A model generated the notes under the pieces. The model was not told the DNA's origin, searched no databases, and worked only from the letters and a program-made list of their open reading frames with translations. The translations under genes were made by a program, and so were the position numbers. From contig CAKRIL010000049.1 in assembly GCA_934343915.1 (NCBI GenBank), forward strand, positions 1 through 18,784: a stretch of DNA of 18,784 nt, read 5' to 3'. Shown piece after piece: positions 1 to 7,956 of this stretch (its first letter is position 1; every line of letters starts with the position of its first letter). Source of the stretch: an uncultured Lachnospiraceae bacterium. Lineage in GTDB: Bacteria > Bacillota > Clostridia > Lachnospirales > Lachnospiraceae.

Positions 1-91
1 CTACCTTATTTACATTCTCACCTTTATTTTTTGAGCAGCCTGTAACAAAAAACATGCATATAAATATAATTAAAAAAAATCTTTTCTTCAT
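1..91 (-). CDS. Lipoprotein, N-terminal fragment (cut by left window edge)
   Basis: Only the first 30 codons are inside the window. They begin M-K-K-R, followed by a strongly hydrophobic stretch (FFLIIFI..MFF) and a lipobox V-T-G-C with the lipidated Cys at residue 19, then a polar Ser/Lys/Asn-rich start of the mature chain. This is a classic Gram-positive lipoprotein signal peptide, so the product should be tethered to the outer face of the membrane. The ATG is preceded by AGGAG at a 5-base spacing and lies 8 bases after the stop of the FHA-ABC transporter gene, so it is cotranscribed with it. It could be a substrate-binding or accessory lipoprotein for that transporter or for the secretion system, but nothing visible decides its function. 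Confidence 0.8.
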   Translation of the reverse strand, partial: MKKRFFLIIFICMFFVTGCSKNKGENVNKV

Positions 92-99
92 ACCCGCTC

Positions 100-2382
100 C
101 TATCTCTGATCCTTCGCCACACTCTTAAGAAGCACCGACGCAAGTACGCCGAACACTACAACGAATATCATAAGAATGCCCCATACCTGCCATAAGTGCT
201 GTGCAGAATGTGTAAATAAATCCTCTGCCTGTCTTGGTATTCCCGTCTTTGACATAAGCATATTTAAGTCGGCAGTGCTTCCGAGCCCCTCTATCGCCCA
301 TCTGCTTACGGTAACTCTCGAAATCACATCAACCGCCCCTTCCAGCTTGAAGAGAATACCCGAGAACAACAGCTGTACTATCAATACAAAAGGTGCAAAA
401 GTCATTGCCCTGTCACCGTTCTTAGCAAATGCAGATATAATAAGTCCCATCGCTGCCGATGCCATCACCGTTATCAACATAGTGAGCGCACATTCAACGA
501 AGCCGGAACCAAGTATTATTCCCTCCTTAGGTATTCCGACAAGCACAGCGAACAGACCAAGCATAAGCAATGTCTGAACCAGTCCAAGCACAAGCTGAAC
601 CACATATTTAGAAAGAATATATATCGGAAGCCTCAGATTCGCCATATACTCTCTCTTAAGAATCACACGTTCCTTGCATATTTCCTGAATTGAATTGAAC
701 AGACCAATCCATATTCCGGAGCATACAAGGGCAAAAAGTATTGATTTCGTGTCCTCATATATATCAAATACTTCCTCCGCTGCAACAATTCCCAGCAAAA
801 CAGCAATAATAACCGGCTGTGCAAGAAGCAGTGCAAGCCTTGGTATATCATGAAGCATCAGCTCTGCATACCTCATCGTAAGTACCTTGAACTGATTCCA
901 TAACGATACCTTGCTTCCAACCTTTATCTTCTCATGCTCCTTGTGCGGACTCTGAATATTGTTATCGTTGTTATCCTTGAACTTTTTCTCCCACATCAGT
1001 GCATCCGAATTGACCATGTTATATACATTGACAAGACTGTCCGTTTCAAAAAAGTTCAGTGTCTCCTCAGGTGTTCCCATATAACACAGGCGGCCGCCCG
1101 TACCCATTATGATAATCTTGTCACAGAGATTTAAGCTCTGTGTAGTATGGGTTACCATAATTATTGTCTTTCCCTGTGTCTTGGACAGCTTTTTCAGAGT
1201 CTTCATAAGATTCTGTTCTGTCCCCGGGTCAAGTCCTGATGTCGGCTCATCAAGGAAGAACAGCTTCGGGTCTGCAAGCAGCTCCACTGCAATGCTTGCC
1301 CTCTTCTTCTGTCCGCCGCTCAGCTTGCGGATATATGTATCCTTGTGCTCTGTGAGCTCCACCATTTCAAGCACCTTTTCAATACGCTCAGCACGTTCAG
1401 CGCTTCCCACGCTGCTGTCCATCTTCATCTTCGCAGTATATTCGAGCATTCTCCTAAGCGTAAGATTCTCATATATAATATCCTGCTGCGGCACATAGCC
1501 TATGATTCCCTTTAAAACATCAAAATTCTTGTGTAAATCCGCCCCATTCACGGAAATATTTCCGGCACTCAGCTTCGAATCAAAGCCGCTGATTGCGTTC
1601 ATGAGCGTCGTCTTTCCCGCACCGGAACCGCCGATTATGGCAACAAATTCATTCTCACCTATACTAAGGCTTACATCATTTAAGATTTTTTTGCCTTTTC
1701 CAACCTTTTTCTCAATATGATTCACCTCCACACTAACGCCCGATACCGAGCGAAAGTACAGCAGATAACCATTGTGTATAATTATAACCGTATCCGCAAT
1801 CTGAACAACTGCCGTGCGTGATACCTGAACTGATTTATTGACTGCTACTCCGTTCACAAGAACTCCATTAAGACTTCCCATATCACTTATAGTGATAATA
1901 TCAGCATTCCTGCTCACAACTGCATGCCGTCTTGACACCATCGGGTGCAGAAGTCTTATATCACAGTCCTCGCTTCGTCCTATCAGCGTATTTCCCTGTT
2001 CAAGATGCACCGACTTAAGCTCACCATTGTTCTGTGTGGTGAACACAAGTATTGCCTCTTCACCAGGATGCCCGCCGTCACCCAGATAGCAGATTGAAGT
2101 GGCTTCCTTCAGCTTATATGGTCCTGTCTTTCTGATATCGACCCTGTTTTCACCCTTAATCAGGAAGGTTCCGTTGGTGCTGCCCTCATCACACAGAAAG
2201 CATTCTCCGAATTTTCTTATAAAATACAGATGTCTGCCCGATGCATAAGCTGACGCTACCGCAATATCACATTCATTCGCATTCCTTCCAATCAATATTG
2301 TCTCTTTCCTGTAATCATTAAGGTCAATATTTCTTACTCCCTGAGAATCAATAATTATCAAGGAAGCCATATCTTCTCTCAT
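100..2382 (-). CDS. FHA-FHA-ABC transporter fusion (ABCG-like half transporter, Rv1747-like)
   Basis: This 760-residue protein has two N-terminal FHA domains. The first (about 25-100) shows GR at 32-33, S-G-R-H at 48-51 and S-T-N-G-T. The second (about 125-205) shows GR, S-R-R-H at 150-153 and S-L-N-G. An ABC ATPase follows: Walker A GGSGAGKTT at 251-259, Q-loop near 299, signature LSGGQ at 354-358, Walker B LFFLDEP at 374-380 and switch His in VTH at 410-412. The C-terminal region (about 500-755) is an ABC-2 type permease with about six hydrophobic segments. The ATPase therefore looks intact. The domain order matches mycobacterial Rv1747, an FHA-regulated exporter controlled by a Ser/Thr kinase, and the operon here carries such a kinase. 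The substrate is unknown. The start ATG has GGAGG six bases upstream; a second ATG four codons later is possible. Confidence 0.93.
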   Translation of the reverse strand: MREDMASLIIIDSQGVRNIDLNDYRKETILIGRNANECDIAVASAYASGRHLYFIRKFGECFLCDEGSTNGTFLIKGENRVDIRKTGPYKLKEATSICYLGDGGHPGEEAILVFTTQNNGELKSVHLEQGNTLIGRSEDCDIRLLHPMVSRRHAVVSRNADIITISDMGSLNGVLVNGVAVNKSVQVSRTAVVQIADTVIIIHNGYLLYFRSVSGVSVEVNHIEKKVGKGKKILNDVSLSIGENEFVAIIGGSGAGKTTLMNAISGFDSKLSAGNISVNGADLHKNFDVLKGIIGYVPQQDIIYENLTLRRMLEYTAKMKMDSSVGSAERAERIEKVLEMVELTEHKDTYIRKLSGGQKKRASIAVELLADPKLFFLDEPTSGLDPGTEQNLMKTLKKLSKTQGKTIIMVTHTTQSLNLCDKIIIMGTGGRLCYMGTPEETLNFFETDSLVNVYNMVNSDALMWEKKFKDNNDNNIQSPHKEHEKIKVGSKVSLWNQFKVLTMRYAELMLHDIPRLALLLAQPVIIAVLLGIVAAEEVFDIYEDTKSILFALVCSGIWIGLFNSIQEICKERVILKREYMANLRLPIYILSKYVVQLVLGLVQTLLMLGLFAVLVGIPKEGIILGSGFVECALTMLITVMASAAMGLIISAFAKNGDRAMTFAPFVLIVQLLFSGILFKLEGAVDVISRVTVSRWAIEGLGSTADLNMLMSKTGIPRQAEDLFTHSAQHLWQVWGILMIFVVVFGVLASVLLKSVAKDQR

Positions 2383-2401
2383 GCTAATCCTCCGTGTACG
2401 A

Positions 2402-3235
2402 TTATATTATCTGAAAACTGTTCTCACTGTTGCCTATGAATATGGTTTCGCCCTCATTAAGCTCCATATTGATGTTGCTTAGCATTCTGTCCCCGTTAGG
2501 AAAGTACACACCATTGGTTGATGTATCCTTGAACATTATCTTACCGTCCTCATCAAGCCATATGCAGCAATGCTGTCTGCTGACCTTTCCGCCCTCAAGC
2601 ACTATGTTGCATTTAGAAGAGTCCCTTCCAATCCATAACGGCTGTGTGCTAAGCTTAACCACAGCTCCGGCATATACACCCGATACGCCCTTAAGCGCGT
2701 GCTGGGCAGCCGCTTTGACGGAATTATCAGCCTTCTTTTCAGTACTCTTATTCTCGACCTTTTCATCATGCTGCATAAGTGATGCAATGTTCACAATGAT
2801 ATTAAGCACCATAGCTGTCATGAATATTATGCTTCCGAAGGCAGGAACTACCGATGCGATAATAATTGCAAGAACCACCTCTACAAGTGCAATCGCATCA
2901 AGAATCACAGGAACAATATTTCCAGACCTTTTGTTATTAAAGACAAGCTTTAACACAACCGCGATAATATTGAGCACCATAGGGATTACAACGAACATGG
3001 CTGCCAGTATGCGCAGCTCGCTGCCCGCAAGATTCAGGCTTATGAAATCAACGATACTGTTCCCGCTTCCGAACAGAAGCTGATAACCCGCTATCGAGCT
3101 GAACTCCACCTCAAAATCCCATATGCTCACAGGCTGCACTTTTATAATCGGCAAAAACAAGGACACTACCGCAACTGCGCTTAGAACCAATGATGCAATA
3201 AATAATTCACGTTTTCCTATTTTTTTATTATTCAT
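2402..3235 (-). CDS. Four-TM membrane protein with C-terminal FHA domain
   Basis: This 277-residue protein has a hydrophobic N-terminal half with probable membrane segments at about 11-31, 75-98, 105-127 and 132-154. A charged linker leads to a cytoplasmic FHA domain at about 190-277, with I-G-R at 202-204, S-R-Q-H at 220-223 and S-T-N-G at 240-243, all intact for phosphothreonine binding. The reading frame is open upstream, but the ATG at 3235 is chosen because AAGGAGG lies six bases before it and the longer frame would run deep into the previous gene. ATG overlaps the previous stop by 8 bases (ATGAATAA), indicating translational coupling. The membrane half matches no family I recognise. A role as a membrane docking site for phosphorylated partners is inference. 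Confidence 0.88.
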   Translation of the reverse strand: MNNKKIGKRELFIASLVLSAVAVVSLFLPIIKVQPVSIWDFEVEFSSIAGYQLLFGSGNSIVDFISLNLAGSELRILAAMFVVIPMVLNIIAVVLKLVFNNKRSGNIVPVILDAIALVEVVLAIIIASVVPAFGSIIFMTAMVLNIIVNIASLMQHDEKVENKSTEKKADNSVKAAAQHALKGVSGVYAGAVVKLSTQPLWIGRDSSKCNIVLEGGKVSRQHCCIWLDEDGKIMFKDTSTNGVYFPNGDRMLSNINMELNEGETIFIGNSENSFQII

Positions 3236-3902
3236 CCTTATCCTCCTTAAGGTCCTCCCATGCGAACTTTTCATTGCAGAATGCCACAAGCATAAGCTTG
3301 GTCTCGCCAACGGTGAGAAGCTGTCTGTCCTTTACCTCAACATTGTTGAGAACCACCTCATCATCAACATAGAACAGAGCTCTTGACTCACCAGGAAGTG
3401 CAAAGAATCTTCTTGATTTAGGGTCATAGATTACTACTGCATGCTTATTTCTCGATACGGTATTGTCCTCTGTGATTGATACATTCATTGAATTGTCACG
3501 TCCGATGAAATTAGGTCCCGCTTTAAGCATATAGCTCTTTCCCTTAGCCTTTCCGCTGAGGGCAACCAGCCAGCCCACAACCGGCTCAATCTCCATCTCA
3601 GTCTCATACAGGCGGACAGTCTTCGGTGTCGCATCAACCAACGGCTGTACCATCGGTGCTGTCGGAGCAGTCGATAATTTAACCGATGCGTTCGTATTGG
3701 CTGTATTCTGGTTGGATGTAACCTCCTTTATTGTAGGTGAGGATGCGCCTGCTGCTGTATCAACCGTAGGGTTTGTGGTGCTGTCATAGGAAATCGTGAC
3801 CGATTCCTCAGATGACGAAGCTGCTCCTCCCTTACAGTGAGGGCAGGATGAGAACTTATCTCCATCATAATAGTGTCCGTTAGCGCACTGTGTTAAATTC
3901 AT
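3228..3902 (-). CDS. Zinc-ribbon/FHA protein with Thr/Ser-rich linker
   Basis: This 224-residue soluble protein starts with a small zinc-ribbon-like module: C6, H10, C20 and C23 in the pattern C-x3-H-YYD-x-x-KF-x2-CPHC. Residues 28-92 are a low-complexity Ser/Thr/Ala linker. A K-T-V-R-L motif lies at 94-98. An FHA-like domain occupies about 108-212, with G-R at 134-135 and S-R-N-K-H, which has one extra residue compared with the usual SxxH. The late STNG loop is replaced by a P-G-E-S-R loop, so binding may be atypical. It is a paralogue of the protein at 7941-8480, with identical Cys/His spacing and the same G-W-L-V and V-A-F-C boundary motifs. A strong RBS (AAGGAGG) precedes the ATG. It is probably an adaptor or substrate of the neighbouring kinase. 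Confidence 0.88.
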   Translation of the reverse strand: MNLTQCANGHYYDGDKFSSCPHCKGGAASSSEESVTISYDSTTNPTVDTAAGASSPTIKEVTSNQNTANTNASVKLSTAPTAPMVQPLVDATPKTVRLYETEMEIEPVVGWLVALSGKAKGKSYMLKAGPNFIGRDNSMNVSITEDNTVSRNKHAVVIYDPKSRRFFALPGESRALFYVDDEVVLNNVEVKDRQLLTVGETKLMLVAFCNEKFAWEDLKEDKDE

Positions 3903-3934
3903 AATTATTTCCTCCTTGGATTGTTATTTATTTG

Positions 3935-3950
3935 CAGGTATTTCTACCTG
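3935..3950 (-). other. Perfect hairpin with GAAA tetraloop after the phosphatase stop codon
   Basis: Read on the minus strand this is CAGGTA-GAAA-TACCTG, a perfect 6-bp stem closed by a GNRA-type tetraloop. It starts directly after the TAA of the PP2C gene and ends before the RBS of the next gene. The RNA downstream is A-rich rather than U-rich, so it does not look like an intrinsic terminator. An RNA stability or processing element, or a leaky attenuator, fits better. Confidence 0.5.
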
Positions 3951-4745
3951 TTATTCGTATATACCCACTATTACAGTGGTGTTGTCCATACCGGACGGCG
4001 AGTGAAACAGAGCTTCCTCAATGAGCTTATCCGCAAGCCCTTCCACATACATCTGATTCTCCATGACGATATGTTCAATGGCATCATCATCTATACCCTT
4101 ATACAGCCCGTCACTGCACAGAATAATCCTGTCCCCGTACGAAAGCTCAATAGGCTCGCTGTTGGTATCAATAAGTATTGAGCTTCCGATACCAAGGAAG
4201 CTTATAAGGGCCTCAGCCCTTGCCTCCTCAAGCATGTATGTATCCATATCAATCATGCCAAGACGAAGCTTCTCATCAAGTCTCATTCTGTAATTATGAT
4301 CCCTTGTAAGCCGCATGAATTTATCATCATGTATCAGATATATTCTGCTGTCACCTGCCGACATAATATACAGCTTATCACCCTTAACGACCGTCATGAC
4401 AATAGTGCTTCCCGACTCAATAGGCTCGCCGTTATCATCAGTAAAATCAGCCACCTTCTCATTAATCCTGGCAGCCTCATCATATAGAAAGCGTCTTATA
4501 TCCTCCGCCTCCTCAAGCTGCGGCAAATCCTCTCTCAGCATATCAACAGCCAACTGGCTGGCTCTCTCGCCCGAATCCATTCCGCCCATTCCGTCGCATA
4601 CGGCAGCAACCGACATATTGCTTCCCTCATGCATGAACATTCTGTCCTGCTGATATGCCCTTGTTCCTATAAATGTGCTTCCATACAGCTTAAGTCTGCA
4701 TTCCTCCTCAAGCTTAATAGTCCTTACAGCTTCATCTCTACTCAT
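3951..4745 (-). CDS. PP2C-family Ser/Thr protein phosphatase (PrpC/PstP-like)
   Basis: This 264-residue soluble protein carries the PP2C metal-binding residues in order: a QQD motif with D34, D-G-M-G-G at 51-55, S-G-S-T around 111-114, AGDSR at 130-134, S-D-G at 211-213 and D-N-T-T at 254-257. It is a complete catalytic domain with no membrane segment, of the usual length for bacterial PrpC-type enzymes, which dephosphorylate phospho-Thr/Ser using Mn/Mg. The likely start, ATG at 4745, overlaps the kinase stop by 8 bases (ATGAGTAG), the typical coupled kinase-phosphatase arrangement. The only SD-like sequence, GGGGTGG, is very close to the ATG, so a TTG at 4757 is an alternative. It should reset the phosphorylation state written by the adjacent kinase on the FHA-network proteins. 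Confidence 0.95.
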   Translation of the reverse strand: MSRDEAVRTIKLEEECRLKLYGSTFIGTRAYQQDRMFMHEGSNMSVAAVCDGMGGMDSGERASQLAVDMLREDLPQLEEAEDIRRFLYDEAARINEKVADFTDDNGEPIESGSTIVMTVVKGDKLYIMSAGDSRIYLIHDDKFMRLTRDHNYRMRLDEKLRLGMIDMDTYMLEEARAEALISFLGIGSSILIDTNSEPIELSYGDRIILCSDGLYKGIDDDAIEHIVMENQMYVEGLADKLIEEALFHSPSGMDNTTVIVGIYE

Positions 4746-6081
4746 AATCCACCCCAATCTTAAGGCAGCACACAGCCGCCAAAATAATAAAATGCTGATT
4801 TCTTATAGGTATCCACTGTTCCTTAGGGCATACAATCTGTTCCGTTGTCGTCCCGTTGTTGGAGGTATCATACACGAAAAAGCAGTCCTCCTTCTCATCA
4901 AACATTATGTGGCAATGCTCCTTCGATACCGCGGCAAACGATGGAACAACAATATTGCTCACGGCTGATGAACGTCCGACAATCAGTTCCGTCTGCAATG
5001 GAATTATCCACCGCTTTCCCGAGAACTCGCTGTTGGCAATCTCAACATACGGCTTAGGCTTGCGACGTGCGACAATATCATTCGATACACCTTGAATATC
5101 CTCAACTTTTTTCCTATCGTAAATACTTATTGTTTTTGTCTTCTCTTCATGTGCGGCAGCCGTTTCAGTTACCACCGCATTGACAGCATTCTCTCGTCTG
5201 TACTGCGTTATACCCTGTGCGAATTCATAGGCTGTCTGAAGTCTCTGCTTGTAGTCAAGTTCGAGTGCCTTGTCAATGGTATCTGACAGACTCCTTGGTA
5301 TGTCGGGACATACCTGATATGCAGGTTCATAGCCCTTTCCGTTCACCCTGTCGGTCGCGGATGGCACCATGACACCCGTGAGCATATAATAGAGCGTTCC
5401 CGCCAGTGCATACACATCCGTGTAGGTTCCCTGAGCGCCCTTTCTCGAATACTGCTCTATCGGTGCGAAGCCCGGCTTTAAGACTACCGAGAAGTTCTGA
5501 TCCTGCTGTTGGCATATATGCTTGGCACTTCCGAAGTCGATAAGATATACAGCACCGTCATCGCAGAAGAATATATTGTCCGGGCTTATATCTCTGTGAA
5601 GCATCCTCTTGGTGGCATGAATCTGCTGCAGAGAGGTCGCTGCTATCTCAATTATGTTGACAGCATCCTCCACACAGAACTTTCCTCCCGGCATCCTTCT
5701 CATAAGATGCTTTACATCGCAGCCCTTAAGGTACTCCATCACATAATATGCCGTTCCACGTTCCTCAAAGCAGTCCATAACACGCACAATATTCGGTATA
5801 TCGCGAAGTGTCATAAGGCACTGTGCTTCCTCCATAAACCGCTGCTTGCCATGCTCGTAATATTCCGTCTTATCCCCTCCCATGGCAATCAGTTTCCCGT
5901 CGGGAAGCCGGCTGCATAATCCGAGCGGTACATATTCCTTTATCGCACATACCTTATTGCTGCTGTTATCAACTGCCTTGTATGTAATTCCGAAGCCGCC
6001 AGCACCAATCAGCGATTCTATCGTGTACCTGTCACCGCTGACCAGGGTGCCGTTTTTAAGCGAAAATGTACTTTCATCCAC
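4738..6081 (-). CDS. Soluble Ser/Thr protein kinase with C-terminal FHA domain
   Basis: The 447-residue protein has a Hanks-type kinase domain at about 19-290: glycine loop G-A-G-G-F-G, ATP-anchoring K48 in C-A-I-K, H-R-D at 162-164 with N169, D-F-G at 182-184 and A-P-I-E-Q-Y at 206-211. All catalytic residues are present. A linker with K-T-K-T-I-S-I (314-320) leads to an FHA domain at about 344-445, with G-R at 369-370, S-K-E-H at 386-389 and S-N-N-G at 407-410. There is no membrane segment and there are no PASTA repeats, unlike PrkC/PknB; in this cluster PASTA repeats occur on a separate protein. The start is GTG with GGGGGTGG five bases upstream, 12 bases after the preceding stop. It is the presumed writer of the phosphothreonine marks read by the cluster's FHA domains. 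Confidence 0.95.
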   Translation of the reverse strand: MDESTFSLKNGTLVSGDRYTIESLIGAGGFGITYKAVDNSSNKVCAIKEYVPLGLCSRLPDGKLIAMGGDKTEYYEHGKQRFMEEAQCLMTLRDIPNIVRVMDCFEERGTAYYVMEYLKGCDVKHLMRRMPGGKFCVEDAVNIIEIAATSLQQIHATKRMLHRDISPDNIFFCDDGAVYLIDFGSAKHICQQQDQNFSVVLKPGFAPIEQYSRKGAQGTYTDVYALAGTLYYMLTGVMVPSATDRVNGKGYEPAYQVCPDIPRSLSDTIDKALELDYKQRLQTAYEFAQGITQYRRENAVNAVVTETAAAHEEKTKTISIYDRKKVEDIQGVSNDIVARRKPKPYVEIANSEFSGKRWIIPLQTELIVGRSSAVSNIVVPSFAAVSKEHCHIMFDEKEDCFFVYDTSNNGTTTEQIVCPKEQWIPIRNQHFIILAAVCCLKIGVDYE

Positions 6082-6093
6082 TTAAGCCACCCC

Positions 6094-7956
6094 CTACCAT
6101 CGTACCCTTAATTTTACGGAACCTGCCGATATGATATCATTGTTATTAAGCTGCTTTGCTCCGCTTAATTTAACACCATTGACACTTGTACCATTGGTCG
6201 TCTGCAAGTCACGTACATAAATTAATCCGTTCTTCTCCTCCAGTGCAAAATGCTGACGGCTTATCCTGTTATCCTTTATGCACACATCACAAATATCTGC
6301 TCTTCCGACAATCATTGACTTGTTAAGCTCAGCCTCAACAATGCTGTTCTGTCCCGCCTCAACATTGAGAATCTCGAATACAATCCTTCTTCCTGCATCC
6401 AGCTGAAGCTGAACCGTCTTATTCTGCTTCGGCTGCTGTATACGTTCATCACGGCCTGAGGTCTGCGAACTCTTCCTTAATCGTTCTTCCTCCTGCTGCC
6501 TCTTTATCCTCTCCTGCTCAGCATTTTTCTTCTTTACAAGAACTGCCGATACAACACCCGCAGCAATAAGAATCAGAACAGCTGCTCCGACAATAATAAA
6601 TACCGTATATGATGAACTGCCTTTACTGTCGGCTGCATTGTCCTCTTCTGCCTGTCCTGATGTCTCGTCCTCCGCCTGTGTGCTGCTCTCAGTCTCCGTA
6701 TCTGCCTCGTCCGACTCGCTTTTTATTACCTTATTGAAACTCTCAACAACAGGGTTTTTCTCCGCCGATATATCCGCAATTCCGCGAACCTCAATGACAT
6801 ACTCTCCTGAACTTAAATCACTGTTAAAGCTTATAAGTGCAGAGCAGTCAGAGGCATCATATTCCGCATTCATCACGTCCAAGGTTATCCCGTCACATGT
6901 AACCACATATGCCGTCGCCTTATCCGCGCCTGACACCTGTTCGGAAAAGCTTACGATAAGCTCCTTGTCACCGCTCTTTCTCACTGCAATTATTTCAGGT
7001 GCAGTCTCATCCGGAATATGCTCGGTTATAAGCACGGACTTTGAAGCCGTGCTGCCGTCTGACAATAACGTAAGCTGCAAGGTCTCCGTCTTGTTGCTTG
7101 CAATGTTGTTATCAGTCATCAGCGTCACAACCTGCATCTCACCGAGCATTCTTTTAAAATTAGTAAAAATCTTATCCGTTTCCTGTGAGGTAAATTCCGT
7201 CACTGTGCCGCCGCATGCCTCGGTGAGCTCTGCAAACGACTGCATATTATTCTGATTGGCTCCCGCCGCATAGCCATATACGGGAATGTTTCTCTTATTG
7301 AGGGCAGCTACCGCCTCCTGTGCATTCGCTTTGCCCGTGTTATGGTCATCCCCGCCGTCTGAAATCATCATAATTACCTCGCGGGAATTATCGTTATTCC
7401 TGTCAGTCTCATCCGCCGCCTGCATGAGTGCTTCGTAGAAGTATGTGTCATTGTCACCGTTTACAAGTGACATTATCTTCTCCTGTGCCTCCTCATCAGT
7501 CTCATCCCCGTCAAGGACAGTCTCAACCGATGACCCGAAGGTTATAAGCACCATTCTGTCCTTATCAGACAATCCGCTTCTGAATGTCACAAGGCTGTTC
7601 TGCAGTGCATTAAAATAGGAGGTTGAGAACGAAGCCGACACGTCAAGAAGAATATAGTATGTCACACCTTGTCCCATATTTTCGAAGAAATCAACGCTTT
7701 TTACCGTGAGTGCTTCACCATCAAGCTGTGCGGATATATCCGACACACCTATCTGATGGTCACCCCTTATATAAGCCGTAAGCTGCGGTACAACAGCCTG
7801 TACCGATTCAATAACAATTCCATCCGACTCATTATCAGACTGTGTCTCATCCGCCCGGACACCTATGCTGCTGCCGAATACACATAAGAATGTAAGCAGA
7901 AAGGCAAGCGGACGCATCAGACTGTATCTCACTCTCTTAACTAATCCTCTGTCCAT
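6094..7956 (-). CDS. Transmembrane VWA-FHA protein (extracellular VWA, cytoplasmic FHA)
   Basis: The 620-residue chain begins with a basic N-terminus and hydrophobic core (about 13-34) ending near V-R-A-D-E, a probable signal peptide or anchor. A von Willebrand A domain follows at about 98-275, with the metal-site motif D-V-S-A-S at 105-109 and S-D-G-G-D near 199. A second beta domain at about 318-405 resembles SbsA-type Ig folds. Next come an acidic Ser/Thr/Glu stretch, one membrane helix (about 450-475), a basic/Gln-rich coil, K-T-V-Q-L at 513-517 and an FHA domain at about 520-620 (V-G-R, S-R-Q-H, T-N-G-T). The start at 7956 is chosen because AAGGAGG lies just upstream; it overlaps the previous gene by 16 bases. 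A TTG six codons earlier is less likely. It could pass an outside binding event to the cytoplasmic phosphosignalling network. Confidence 0.92.
   Translation of the reverse strand: MDRGLVKRVRYSLMRPLAFLLTFLCVFGSSIGVRADETQSDNESDGIVIESVQAVVPQLTAYIRGDHQIGVSDISAQLDGEALTVKSVDFFENMGQGVTYYILLDVSASFSTSYFNALQNSLVTFRSGLSDKDRMVLITFGSSVETVLDGDETDEEAQEKIMSLVNGDNDTYFYEALMQAADETDRNNDNSREVIMMISDGGDDHNTGKANAQEAVAALNKRNIPVYGYAAGANQNNMQSFAELTEACGGTVTEFTSQETDKIFTNFKRMLGEMQVVTLMTDNNIASNKTETLQLTLLSDGSTASKSVLITEHIPDETAPEIIAVRKSGDKELIVSFSEQVSGADKATAYVVTCDGITLDVMNAEYDASDCSALISFNSDLSSGEYVIEVRGIADISAEKNPVVESFNKVIKSESDEADTETESSTQAEDETSGQAEEDNAADSKGSSSYTVFIIVGAAVLILIAAGVVSAVLVKKKNAEQERIKRQQEEERLRKSSQTSGRDERIQQPKQNKTVQLQLDAGRRIVFEILNVEAGQNSIVEAELNKSMIVGRADICDVCIKDNRISRQHFALEEKNGLIYVRDLQTTNGTSVNGVKLSGAKQLNNNDIISAGSVKLRVRW

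Noticed and set aside
176..577. Plus-strand open frame of 133 codons, and many others like it across the window.
   Set aside because: These lie opposite well-supported minus-strand genes, have no ribosome binding sites and show low-complexity Ser/Leu/Ile translations typical of antisense shadows.
3236..3310. N-terminal extension of the four-TM/FHA protein.
   Set aside because: The extra 25 codons overlap the upstream gene, have no RBS, and the ATG at 3235 has AAGGAGG at good spacing and a coupled ATGAATAA overlap.
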